This document shows, in pieces, positions 41,604 through 51,272 of a stretch of DNA of 64,000 nucleotides. The notes under the pieces are model-generated. The model was not told where the DNA came from, ran no database searches, and was given only the letters and a program-made list of their open reading frames with translations. The stretch comes from Meandrina meandrites (Eukaryota > Cnidaria > Anthozoa > Scleractinia > Meandrinidae). The stretch is taken from contig OY855908.1 in assembly GCA_963693305.1 (NCBI GenBank), positions 35,962,305 to 36,026,304 of the forward strand. The letters are read 5' to 3'. Every line of letters begins with the position of its first letter. Positions within the stretch are counted from its first letter, which is position 1. A program made the translations under genes and the position numbers.

Positions 41604-44108
41604 TTCATCTATTATTTGCTACAAAGCAGCAAGCATCAATGTATAGTTCAATCCCAAATCCATCAGCCTCCTGAAGTGGGTCAATGTTTTCTTTGAGATC
41701 ATCCAATTTCTCATCTGTGAGTGGGCATGAAACATCATCTATCCAAACATTACTTTCTGGCTGTGGCTCAGTGATTTCTTCAGAACAATCTATCCCATAT
41801 TGACTCCAGTCCTGGTGAAAGACAATACCAGGGTTGATGTCATGCACTTGTTTTTGACTCCCATGGTGACTCCCATGCAACTTTTTGCAAAGTTTAAAAA
41901 AAATTCCTGGAGCTGTTTCAGAGCCACCTTAAATTTTCGAAAATTTTAGGCAGCTCCAAAACACCTCCACGGAATATTTTAAACTTTGCAAAAAGTTGTA
42001 CCTTAACATGCTGATGATTATTCAATAATAAAACATGGGGGTCACTGTACTCATTTTTGAGTTATGCACACTTAAAGCTAAGATTAAGGGTGTTTTTAGC
42101 AGGTTATACTGTTGCTATGTTTACCAGTGACCCAAGAAAATAACTACAATTTGTTTATCAATGATTGGGCACTGACCCATCAACGTATGAGAGCTGAAAA
42201 GTGCTGAAAACATTGTGATCCTCCTTATGTTAATACAACCAATTGAAAGAGGTTGTCATACCTGTGGTGGTTGTTGTTGAATTTCCCTTGCTGAAGAGTC
42301 GAGACTTTGTGAAATGTCATACAGACCTCTTAACCATAGTTGGTTTGGAGATTTGTTCCTCTCTGATCTTATGGGATGATTATCCCAGCCACTTACAAAG
42401 TGTTCGAGGTGTCTGTTGATCCGGGGCAAAAACACATACTGTAGGCAGAACATGTGGATATCATTTCCCAAATCCAAATAGCCGGCTTCTTCCAAATAGC
42501 AAAATAGAGAATAATAGATATACAGGCAGCCTACAAAGAGATCACGCCAAAGTCTTTCAATGCGTTGATTGTGTACACTAGGCCCAGTGATAAAACTCCC
42601 ACGGTTTGGTCCTCGCAAAGGATGTGTCAACATGTACCAAGCACTGTCAACATTTTCTACTCCTTGATCAGCCCTGACCCTAGAAGGCAATCCATGAATT
42701 GAAACAGCTCTCTCAAACACCTTTAAGACTGTCCCTGATTTGTTGTTACAGTTGCAAGAAAGATACATTATTTTTCTTGAATAGCCATCAATGGCACCGT
42801 GTATAACAAATCCCCATCTGAAAAAGATGGAGAGAGAGATATTGAATAACCTGATTAAAAAAAACACAATGTCTACACTTGGGTATCAAAATTCCTGGAC
42901 TTAAGAGGATGATGCTTTTCCTTTTTAAAAAACAGAATTTTACAAGAAAAGCCATTGCTAACAAATTCTTTATACACCAGGGAGTTCATTAAGGTGCGCA
43001 GAAAAGAGCACAAGGTAGCAAATTTCTTTATGTTCTATTTGAATTATGAAAGTAGGCGGGTGCTGACTCTTGTATATCCTATGCTGTTACCCAGGTCCCG
43101 CCTTCTAATGAGAACCCTAAATACACTACAGTAGAATCCTGTTTTCTCAGACCCTTAGTTTTGCAAAACACTGGACTTCTCAAGCCAATTTTCGCTTCTC
43201 TTGGATAGTACTTCTCTGTAACTTTACCCCGATTTCTCAAACCTTTCGATCTCTCCAACCAATTTCTACTGTATTAATACTACAAAAAAAATATGAATTG
43301 GGGATTATACATCAACCCAAACTGAATTTTTAATTATCAATAGATTAGTATTATAATGTAGTTGTTCCAACCTAATAAGCTTATGGTTCCCATCCATATG
43401 CCACAATGCCAAGGGTCCTCTAACATTATAGACTCTTCTATGAGTGACTTTCAGTTGAAGGGCTCGAATTACAATACCATCTGGATCCACTCTCCTCATT
43501 GATTCTCTAACTCTGTATTCCTGTATTTTAATACCTTTGGAAAGCAGATGACCACGCATCATTTTGTAGCCACAGTTTGGAAATTGCTGACAAATGTCTC
43601 TTACAGTAATGTCAAGAGAAGTGTCACTTATATCAGAGTAGGTGCTCCTTACTGAAATACCAAACTCTTGGAGACGTCTGTGGATAGTTTTTTCACTGAC
43701 ACACAACATCTTTGCTATATCACTTGCTTTGAAACCATAGTCCAAAAATAACTCCAGCTGGTCTTGTGGTATGTAAAACCTTGGCCTCCCTCTTTGACAT
43801 GATCTATCTAGGCCGGGTAATCTTAAATTGTTGGGCTCAACATTATTCTCAAATTGCATGAGAAGATGCCTAGCATCTTGCAGAAGTTCAAGTAACCTTT
43901 CTTCTCTGCTGAAGCTGCTTGCAAAACGTACTATCAAAGAAATTAACCAGTCTATTTTGTAAGTTGCATAGTCAATGATGTTTCCACAGGTCTCATTATT
44001 CTCTATGTGTCGCAGAACATCTTGAATTACTTGTCTTGAGTTATTTGAAAGTAACTCCTGTGGGCTATTATTTTGACCTTCACCCTGAAAACTTGTGGAA
44101 GACATCAC
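41604..44108 (-). CDS. DDE integrase-type transposase of the 10.7-kb element (split, 2-3 exons)
   Basis: Exon 1 (44,108-43,372) has an N-terminal helical region, a helix-turn-helix ([19 protein letters not shown]) and the first catalytic Asp in [11 protein letters not shown]. Exon 2 (42,817-42,262) continues across the splice as [19 protein letters not shown], then VRADQG with the second Asp and [10 protein letters not shown] with the Glu, giving D-D-E. The join restores KLIRWGF exactly (acceptor TTTTTCAG; donor GTTGGA is weak). A likely third exon ends at 41,605 ([40 protein letters not shown]). Its acceptor is unclear because a ~120-bp hairpin element sits there. The catalytic triad is intact. 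Confidence 0.8.
41878..42000. mobile_element. Hairpin element near the transposase last exon
   Basis: CAACTTTTTGCAAAGTTTAA is mirrored by TTAAACTTTGCAAAAAGTTG at the other end, about 120 bp in total, with inner complementary GGAGCTGTTTC/GGCAGCTCC words. It lies where the acceptor of exon 3 of the transposase is expected and may disrupt it. Confidence 0.7.
43129..43274. mobile_element. Short TA-flanked MITE in the transposase intron/flank
   Basis: TA-CAGTAGAAT at the left and TTTCTACTG-TA at the right make ~9-10-bp inverted ends with a TA duplication. The interior has repeated TTTCTCAGACC/TTTCTCAAACC words. This resembles Tc1/mariner-pogo-type MITEs. It lies within the intron between transposase exons 1 and 2. 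Confidence 0.6.
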
Positions 44109-44181
44109 TCCTGTAGTATAGAGATTAAAAGTTTAGAAGTAATTTGTGGTTAAACTTTTTAAATCCTCAATTAACTGTTTC

Positions 44182-44182
<1 letters not shown>

Positions 44183-44257
<75 letters not shown>
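44183..44257. repeat. (ATCA)n microsatellite
   Basis: About 18 copies of ATCA/CAAT immediately upstream of the transposase start. Confidence 0.97.
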
Positions 44258-44258
<1 letters not shown>

Positions 44259-44259
44259 C

Positions 44260-45640
44260 AAAAAACCATTAACTCAAAACCTTTTCAAATTAACACAATG
44301 AGGGTAAAAGCAAGATTGCTTGATGGACTGTGTATAAATAGAGTGACTAAGGTAAAAAAATGCTAAACTAATCCCTAGATATTCTAAAAATACTAGTAGA
44401 TATAATCTGTTCTTGGTAAAAAAAATCTTAAACCAATGTGTTAATTATTTCCTTTGTCCCAGATTGTAATGATCACATACAGATAAAATTGAAACTTCCA
44501 ACATCCATCCCCAGGCAACCCTTGGGCATTTGAACTTTTGGTTGATCAAATTCCCATCCCTAGGGTAAAAAATTGTGTTCAAATGCCCTAGCTAATGGGC
44601 AAATTTGTCGATCAAATTCCCCTGCCCCGGCTTGGGACATACAGTATATGGGAAAAATAAGCAATAGGACAGAAGTGTATTTCTTTTCAGAGTTTGACTT
44701 ACATGTACTTGCAAAATATTCATAACTAAACAATATATTTGACTTTAAATGCAGAACACACAGGCCATGATGTCACAAGAGAAAAATCCTCTACCTTCTC
44801 ATCTCCACCATGATTTAATTTAGGAGCTGCCTCTAATGTAACAGTAAAAACCGCAAGAAATTATAGACACAAAGTCGAGGCAATTTGCTGAAATCCCCAC
44901 CACCCCTTCACATATAATTTAAAATTCCCCACCCCAATAACAACTATTGAGGTCAAATTCCGACCCCCTGGGCACAATGATGAGTCAAATGGCCACAGTA
45001 TGCCCTCCGGTAGGGGGATGTTGATTGATTGGTTAATTGACAACTTTATTGAGAGAGGGTGGCATGTAACAGAAAATTTCTGATGAGCTTGTGGCCCTCT
45101 ATTTTAAAACAATTACAATGTGATTTGATCAGTACATGAAAGTATAAAGCAGTTAGAAAACAGATATGCAGCAAAGAAATAAATTGTGCTATTCCAGAAA
45201 ATATCCATACCCTACTACCAAAGGTTTTTTGGTTTCAGTCCCCCACCCCTCTGGAAATTCCAGTTAAGCCCCAATGCTGGTTTGTGGCTGAGGTCACAGC
45301 AGCCATTGTGGTGAACTAGAACAAAGCACTTTCCTCCGCTGGGAACTTAACTCTTTTATCATGCAAATTCTGCAAAACAAATTGATCTTCCATGGGATGG
45401 GGATGGATATTTTCTGCATTTCCCTTCACGCACTGTAATTGACCCTTTTTGGGAAAACTGTGTCGATGTAAAAGCCTATATATCACGGGTTAACAAATCA
45501 CACAGAATACAGAGTACAAGTATAATACAGTAAATACGCCAAAAAGTGGGCATATAATGTTTTACACAGCATATTAAAGTGAAATTATCAACGAGTTATT
45601 ATTTGTATTCCTGAAACTTTCACCTCTCATCTTTGGAAAA
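44260..45640. other. Inner region of the transposon, no gene seen
   Basis: Non-coding on both strands. It contains the word GGGCATTTGAACTTTTGGTTG and related repeats that I could not delimit. It would hold the transposase promoter. Confidence 0.45.
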
Positions 45641-45745
45641 ATTAAAATTTTGAACTGTTTCAGGAATTTCCCGAGGTTAAAATTTTTCAAAACTCGACGT
45701 TTCGACCAGTTTTAGTAGTCTTCCTCAGGTTGTTGTAAAATGTTT
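45640..45745 (-). ncRNA. Hammerhead-ribozyme-like motif
   Basis: On the minus strand: CCTGAGGA, a hairpin GACTA-ctaaaac-TGGTC, then GAAACGTC. This order (CUGANGA, stem II, GAAA, GUC) is that of a minimal hammerhead. The stem is short with a G-U pair, and stem I/III pairing cannot be checked with confidence. Penelope-like elements and related repeats are known to carry such motifs, and this is probably a remnant of one inserted in the transposon. Confidence 0.4.
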
Positions 45746-45999
45746 TCAATATGGCAGATCGTTTCAAATAATTGAAAACAGTTATTAAGCTTATTTGTTT
45801 ACTGATATTGAAACATTGAATAATCCGCAATTTTCTACTTTTGTTTGTTTTTCAAATTAAAGACATGAAGAGCAAGCAAACACATATAAATGTTAATCTC
45901 AAACGGACTTACCTAGATTGTGCTTTCTTGAAGAGAACTTCGACTCGAAACGCACTCGAAACGACTCGAAACAGCTACTCGAAACAATATGGCGACGAG

Positions 46000-46386
46000 A
46001 GGCAGAGAGCCTGCGGTTCTGACTGCTGACCCAATTCCTCTCCGGACGCTCCATTCCCCTTGAGGTACGACCCATTTCTCTTCTAGGTCCGCTGTATTAT
46101 GATCCATTTCCCTGGCGTTACGATCTATTAACCCGTACGACCCAGTTCCCCTGAAGTACGATACATTCTATTCGGCGGTACGACACATTTCCATGTACGT
46201 ACCATTTCCTTATTTGATGATCGACCCATTTCCCTAAAAGTACGACCCGTTTCCCTTGAAGTACGATCCATTTCCCTCATGGTATGACCTATTTTCCTTG
46301 AGGTATGATCAAATTGACAGCGGACACGATTCATTGTTGTCCTGGTACGATCCAGTTCCGAATTTTGTCCCAAATCCCCCTCCATA
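46000..46386 (-). repeat. Right terminal inverted repeat of the 10.7-kb transposon
   Basis: The minus strand repeats the left end nearly base for base for the first ~150 bp, then with fewer GGTCGTAC units than the left arm (one block of about four units is missing). It ends at AATTGGGTCAGCAGTCAGAA, the counterpart of the inner mark on the left. Arm length therefore differs by unit gain or loss. Confidence 0.88.
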
Positions 46387-46597
46387 ATAAGTTTGCGTTA
46401 CATCTGTCAAAATTCTATTGTTTCGCGCCGTAATACGATAAGAAACAGGACGCGACAGCACGTAGGTAAAACAAAAAAATATCCTTGGTATCGAACTCTG
46501 TGCTAAATAGGCTATGAAGAGCGAGCAAAATTAAATTCTACAATATAGAACGACTAGAACGAGCGGATATGTTTCGACCGACAAAGCCTACCGTTAA

Positions 46598-46957
46598 AGG
46601 CGCAGTATCGCGAGATTTCTTCTAAGTTTTTGTGTAAACTACGCTAGAATTGTAAAGGTACACCCACTGATCAACACAATTACCTGAAAACGACAAAAAG
46701 GCACACTTTAACTCTCTAAGATGTAAACAAACCTTAATCAACGTTTTTTTCAGTGATTATCCTCCAAGAAGCACTTTTTAACTTGGTTTTAGACCACTTC
46801 TTCCCTACCTGTCCGTCACCACACCAGTTTTAAACAACTTTCTTGATCAGTACAGTGCACTTTAGCAAGGTTAGGCAACTATTTAGTGGATTTGCAATTA
46901 ATACCAACACCTTCATTGGATTTTCAAGTAGCACTAAATCTTGGTGAGACTGCCCCT
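46598..46957. mobile_element. TTAA-flanked MITE, 360 bp
   Basis: TTAA at 46,594-46,597 and 46,958-46,961. Ends AGGCGCAGTATC and GAGACTGCCCCT are imperfect inverted repeats. A related right half recurs at about 58,478-58,766, ending CTTGGTGATACTGCCCCTTT. Non-coding. Confidence 0.75.
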
Positions 46958-47059
46958 TTAAAATGCACTGACGTTAAAGTAAGACAAACACGACAGTACG
47001 AAGTTTTGCGTCTCTCGCTGTGTTCGTTCAGAACCGGCATCACTTGCAAACGGCTGATC

Positions 47060-47550
47060 TTTCCTCCAGAGTACGGACGAATTAAAAGTTAAAGCATGCT
47101 TTTGATTAGTATCTCTGGGTTATTCCATACTGTTGGGTGCGTCACCTTACAGTACGGACGAATAAAAAGTTAAAGCGTGCTTTTCATTTATATCTCTGGG
47201 TTATTCCATACCGCTGGGTGCACCACCTTACAGCAAAGACTAATAAAACGTTTAAAGCGTGCTTTTGATTAGTATCTCTGGGTTATTCCATACCGCTGGG
47301 TGCGCCACCTTACAGTTCGGACGAATAAAAAGTTAAAGCATCCTTTTGATATGTATCTCGATGTTATTCCTTGCCGTTGGGTGCGCCACCTTACAGTTCG
47401 GACGAATAAAATGTTAAAGCATGCTTTTTATTAGCAACTCTGGGTTATTGCATACCGTTGGGTGCGTCACCTTACAGTACGAAAAATTATGAAGAGCTTC
47501 TGATTAGTACCTATGGGTGCGCCGCCTCACGGTACGGACGAATAAAAATG
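47060..47550. repeat. Tandem satellite, ~81-bp unit, about six copies
   Basis: Each unit runs TACGGACGAATAAAAAGTTA, AAGCATGCTTTTGATTAGTA, TCTCTGGGTTATTCCATACC, then GTTGGGTGCGCCACCTTACA. Copies start near 47,070, 47,151, 47,232, 47,315, 47,396 and 47,474. The last is degraded and shorter. No coding content. Confidence 0.9.
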
Positions 47551-47557
47551 ACAGTCA

Positions 47558-47700
47558 ATTACAGTCGCCTCCCGATAACTCGAACCCTCGCTAACTCGAG
47601 CCAAAATCGATTTCCCCTGGATTTCCGTCATACATTTACTGTAATTTTACCCTCGATAACTCGAACCTCCCGCTAACTCGAAGCAATTAATTTTCGTTTC
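47558..47700. mobile_element. pogo/Tigger-like end fragment
   Basis: TACAGTCGCCTCCCGATAAC followed by repeated CGATAACTCGAACC and GCTAACTCGAAGC words, the subterminal style of Tc1/mariner-pogo MITEs with TA target sites. A matching opposite end was not found. Confidence 0.5.
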
Positions 47701-47721
47701 CGTTCAGGTCATTTTTTTATT

Positions 47722-47925
47722 TTGCAAATAGGCGAATGTGATTTGGAGCTAATAAAAGTGATACATTGAACCTACTTTTTCTTTGGTTGTTGTGCTTTTG
47801 GGTGAAATTTGTAAGCGCTGGAGCGTTCCAAGCCTCGAAGTTCGCCTGTAGTTAATATTTTGATGTCAAAACTATACCGGGGTTTCTGTTCCGAAAGAGT
47901 CCGGCATAGCAAGATGTTATTACTT
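47722..47925. mobile_element. Fold-back element, arm fragment 1 of an interrupted copy
   Basis: Collinear with the right arm of the 33.1-34.9 kb element from GGCGAATGTGATTTGGAGCT to about GCAAGATGTTATTAC. It continues at 49,590 and again at 50,742. Divergence is clearly higher than between the two arms of the complete copy. Confidence 0.85.
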
Positions 47926-49588
47926 GTTGTACCTTTCGGCAAGTGCCAACGCGGTGAAATAATTTGTTTTCTATGGAACGTGTGGAAAGCTACCTTTTTG
48001 TGTCTTGCAGATCCTGGAACATTACACAGAGGGTATTTTGATTTCTCTGTATTCTTCGTAGAAGAGGGTTGAAATAAAATGAAAAGGAGCCTGTTTAATA
48101 AGGAGCAATTTTTTTTTTTTAAACAGGAATGTTGAGGAGCTATCACCAAATTTGGAGGGTATATTTTGCGATGTTCCCCTTATGAGTTTGTTGGTCTGAT
48201 AGATATTCTTTTCTCATGGGGTGTGGGGAAATGAGGTCTCAGGGTCTTTATGGGATGGTCTGTGGGTTTCAGGGCCGTTATATCTGTGGGTGTTCTGGTT
48301 TCTGCGGCTCCTTGCCTCTGGTTATGTGGATTTAATTTGAAGTAGTTTTCAAAGTAGGTGTTTGTCGTTTTTGGTGAATATTCTGTGCTATATAATAAGG
48401 GACTGGTCAATAAGTACGAGGGGGGGGGGGGGGGTGGGGGAGGGGCGGAGCAATTGGAAAAGTGGTGGCTCGAAAATTTGTGACCCACCCCTTCCTTCTG
48501 GTTCAAAACTGATGGCCCACCCCCTTCCTGCTTTGGCCCACTCCCCCCTTTAAGCAGTAATTCTTAAAATGCATTTGCGCTGCTGGGAGGTTTGAAGAAC
48601 ACAATGGCTCCGATAATTCTTTAGCAAAACATTTCTGAAACTGTGGTTTGTGTGGTGAAGTTTTATGGCCGTCGGATTCCTTTGATCCTACTGGATTGCC
48701 ATTAACCATATGGGCTTCCTTATTTGTTATTATATATGGATTGAAACTGCCATTTGAAAAATAAGGAATTCTTCTAAACATACATTTTCGTTTGAAATGA
48801 AAAATGTATAATTCACGGCGACAAAAGGCGAACGTAAATGAGCATAGACTGCACGATCTAAATTGCCCTAGCTGTGAATCTTCTGTAATACGAGAACACG
48901 AAGGTTTGATTATTGACCAACTGGTTCCATAAAGGGAAAGTGACAAAAAAGCATGTTACAGTAAACGTAAAACATGGCAAAATAGTACGGTGAAAGTGTC
49001 CATTAGTTATGGACTTTAGCTTAATTTTGACAAAGTTTCGGTAATCACGTAGTGACTGGAACGTGTTTGAACGGCGTATTAAATCTTGACAAGCGGCTGG
49101 CAAAGACAACACTACATGAAACATTGAAAGTCCTGACTGGCTCAAAATTGAGAAGTGAACACGCTGGTTCAGTTCAGGCAATAAATCGAAGAGCGAAGAA
49201 CACGCTGGTTCTAACCAAAATTTGTGCGTATTGATCAGCTGCTTCTGCGACGAGAAGCAAGTTCCAGCACACAACGGCTCGAAGACGAGGAGCAAATTCC
49301 AGGACACAACGGCTCGAACATCGCGCGAGGAGCAAATTCTTACACACAACGGCTTGAACTAGCACTACGAAAAGCAAATTCTTGCACACGACAGCTCGAA
49401 CGACGAGGAGCAAATTCTTGCACACAATATGGGGTGTGACTTCACTGCCCAAATATGGGGTTTACTTACACCCAAATATGGTAAAAAAAAGTCCCTTACG
49501 CAGAAGTTGAGATTTTTTCTGCTATACACGCGGCACTATGATTCTGCCGCCTCGGTCAGCCTCGCCTCTTGGCTCGGCTGCCTCGTTG
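47926..49588. other. 1.66-kb insertion into the fold-back copy, no gene seen
   Basis: Contains a G-run repeat (about 48,405-48,560, starting AGGGACTGGTCAATAAGTAC) that resembles 38,085-38,115 (AGGGACCGGTCATTATTTAT), and a minisatellite at 49,238. The frames at 48,503-48,946 and 48,858-49,349 show no family features. Confidence 0.5.
49238..49432. repeat. Minisatellite, ~38-bp unit, five copies
   Basis: Units contain GACGAGGAGCAAATTC then TTGCACACAACGGCTCGAAC, with one unit shortened and one diverged (TAGCACTACGAAAAGCAAAT). Confidence 0.85.
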
Positions 49589-49589
49589 G

Positions 49590-49706
49590 CAATAGTTTAA
49601 ACGAAATCCTAGCGCTCAGTTGTAAATACCAATTTTATCCAAAAAGTAGAGTTCAATAAAAGTAATATCACACAAAGCTAACGGACATTTCATCAACATA
49701 TTGACT
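49590..49706. mobile_element. Fold-back element, arm fragment 2
   Basis: TTTAAACGAAATCCTAGCGC to ACATTTCATCAACATATTGA continues the arm from fragment 1, offset by the upstream insertion. Confidence 0.85.
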
Positions 49707-50741
49707 AGGCCCGTAGCCAGGATTTTTGCTGGGGGGGGGGGGGGGGGTGCGTATGAGCGTATGAGCGCCTCCTCCCCCAGAAAAGTTTGAAAAAATGGAT
49801 TATCTGAGGCCGCATTTCGTGCGTTTTGAAGACAGTTTGTTAGGAAACAAGCCATATAAAGGTAAAGGTAGCAAGGACAATAATTCTGGTACATTTTTAA
49901 ATTCAAAACGTAGTTTTAGAAACAGAACCTTGTAAACATAATTTACAATTTATTTAACTAACAATGACGGCAGTTCTTTTAAACGAAGACTGGAAAAAGA
50001 TAGATATATTTATTTCGTTGTCAAGTGGTAATTAAAAAAATCAGCCATAGTCGGTTTGCTGACTATGAACGGCATTAGTTAGAATGTATCGTTGAAGTTA
50101 GAATCCTAGAATCACACAATTTGGTCAAACATATGCCACACGAATCTTCAAATGGTGGACCCATTAAGGTGGGGGTAAAGGTGAATTTGAGTGAAATTTC
50201 AAGAGTTTTAAAGAAGGGATAGAAGAAAGAAAATTATTTTTGGAACACCACCAGACAGTTGACCCCAACGCAAGAGCACCCCAGGTTGTCAGGGGACTGT
50301 TTGGGTGTCCATCTACTAATTTTTAACTTCAAACTCTAATTTTAAAATCACACTAAAAATCTAATATTTCTAATTTCTCCAAATTTTACTAATCCTTTGA
50401 GAAAAACTATCGCTTCCCAAACATCCCAAAAATCACCCAAAAGTTTACAAAACACCGCTAAACATAGCTTTGTGAGATGAGCTGAGGGTTTTGGAAATGC
50501 TTGTAACGGGAGCGAGATATTCGCATTAAACCCATTTGACCCAAGTTAAGCGGCGGAAAAACGGGCTTCAGGTTTACCCCCGCCTTAAATGTAAATAGAC
50601 TAAGTACAGAAATACCATTTCCCTTTATTTATTTATTATTTATTATTTTTATACTTTTTTCACAAGGAGCGGACTTCCAAGGCTCGTGGATGGGGGGGAC
50701 GCACCCGTTGCACCCCCTCCCCCCCGGCTACGGGCCTGTTT
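49707..50741. mobile_element. hAT-like non-autonomous element with GGCCCGTAGCC ends
   Basis: Left end TAGGCCCGTAGCCAGG followed by a G-run; right end a C-run then CCGGCTACGGGCCTG. The fold-back sequence ATATTGACATACATATTATT is split by it, leaving ATATTGAC at the left and TTTGACATGCATGCATATTA at the right, consistent with a short duplication that has mutated. Such CAGGCCCGTAGCC ends are typical of a widespread hAT MITE group. The interior is non-coding; the proline-rich frame is the G-run. Confidence 0.75.
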
Positions 50742-50860
50742 GACATGCATGCATATTATTCCTCGATAAATTGCGAAAGTTTCAGGGAAATCGAGTCAGA
50801 AATGGTGAAGTTATTAGAGTTTTTAAACAGGCACACAGCGCGTCATTTATTTCGGAAGAG
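50742..50860. mobile_element. Fold-back element, arm fragment 3
   Basis: CGATAAATTGCGAAAGTTTC to GCGCGTCATTTATTTCGG, the outer part of the arm. The terminal GATCGAGTCACC is replaced by unrelated sequence, so the end is lost. Confidence 0.85.
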
Positions 50861-50997
50861 CCGTAGACTGTACAGTTATCTCGACATATTAGACTCCTTC
50901 CTCCTTACAAGGCACGGGAGCGGAACACTCACTTCAAGTCAATGAGTTCTCTAATAAAATCAAAGAAAAATGGTTAGAGAGAAAGATTTATTTAGAG

Positions 50998-51140
50998 AAT
51001 TCGAACAATATTTATTTCCCTCATGTTCAATTCTGTTCCAAAACGTACGTTAGCTAATCAGATTTATTTAAGGAATCCGATCGAACATGATTTATTTCCC
51101 TCATGTCAATTCAGTTCCGAAACGTACGTTACCCAATCAG
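50998..51140. repeat. Two-copy tandem repeat upstream of the ZIP gene
   Basis: TTTATTTCCCTCATGTTCAA with CCAAAACGTACGTTAGCTAA and TTTATTTCCCTCATGTCAAT with CGAAACGTACGTTACCCAAT, about 75 bp apart. It lies 130 bp before the first exon and is a candidate duplicated promoter element containing the ACGTACGT palindrome. Confidence 0.6.
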
Positions 51141-51272
51141 CGTTCGCTACTAGTAGTGGTCATGGCTCAACACACATATTTGTACAAAATATTTCGTGTA
51201 CCCCGCTACAAATAGGAGAGTATAGGAGAGTGGCGTTGCTTTGAAGTTAAACTTTTTTACACCATCACAGAA

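Larger units (their letters stand above)
35673..46386. mobile_element. Complete 10.7-kb DDE-integrase transposon carrying a HECT ligase gene
   Basis: Both ends begin TATGGAGGGGGATTTGGGAC on their respective strands. The terminal inverted repeats are strongly alike for about 150 bp and recognisable for about 350-480 bp. The six bases ATAAGT flank the element exactly (35,667-35,672 and 46,387-46,392). Inside are two convergent genes: a zinc-finger/HECT protein (+, 36.1-40.6 kb) and a DDE integrase-type transposase (-, 44.1-41.6 kb). The integrase fold plus 6-bp duplication fits the eukaryotic IS3-like group (IS3EU in repeat nomenclature) as far as I know it. The HECT partner as cargo is not something I can tie to a described element. 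Smaller MITEs and a ribozyme-like fragment sit inside. Confidence 0.85.

Noticed and set aside
46886..47092. 68-residue plus frame as a gene
   Set aside because: It starts inside a TTAA MITE and runs into satellite sequence.
48180..48553. Proline-rich minus frame and opposite glycine-rich frame
   Set aside because: Caused by the G-run of an interspersed repeat.
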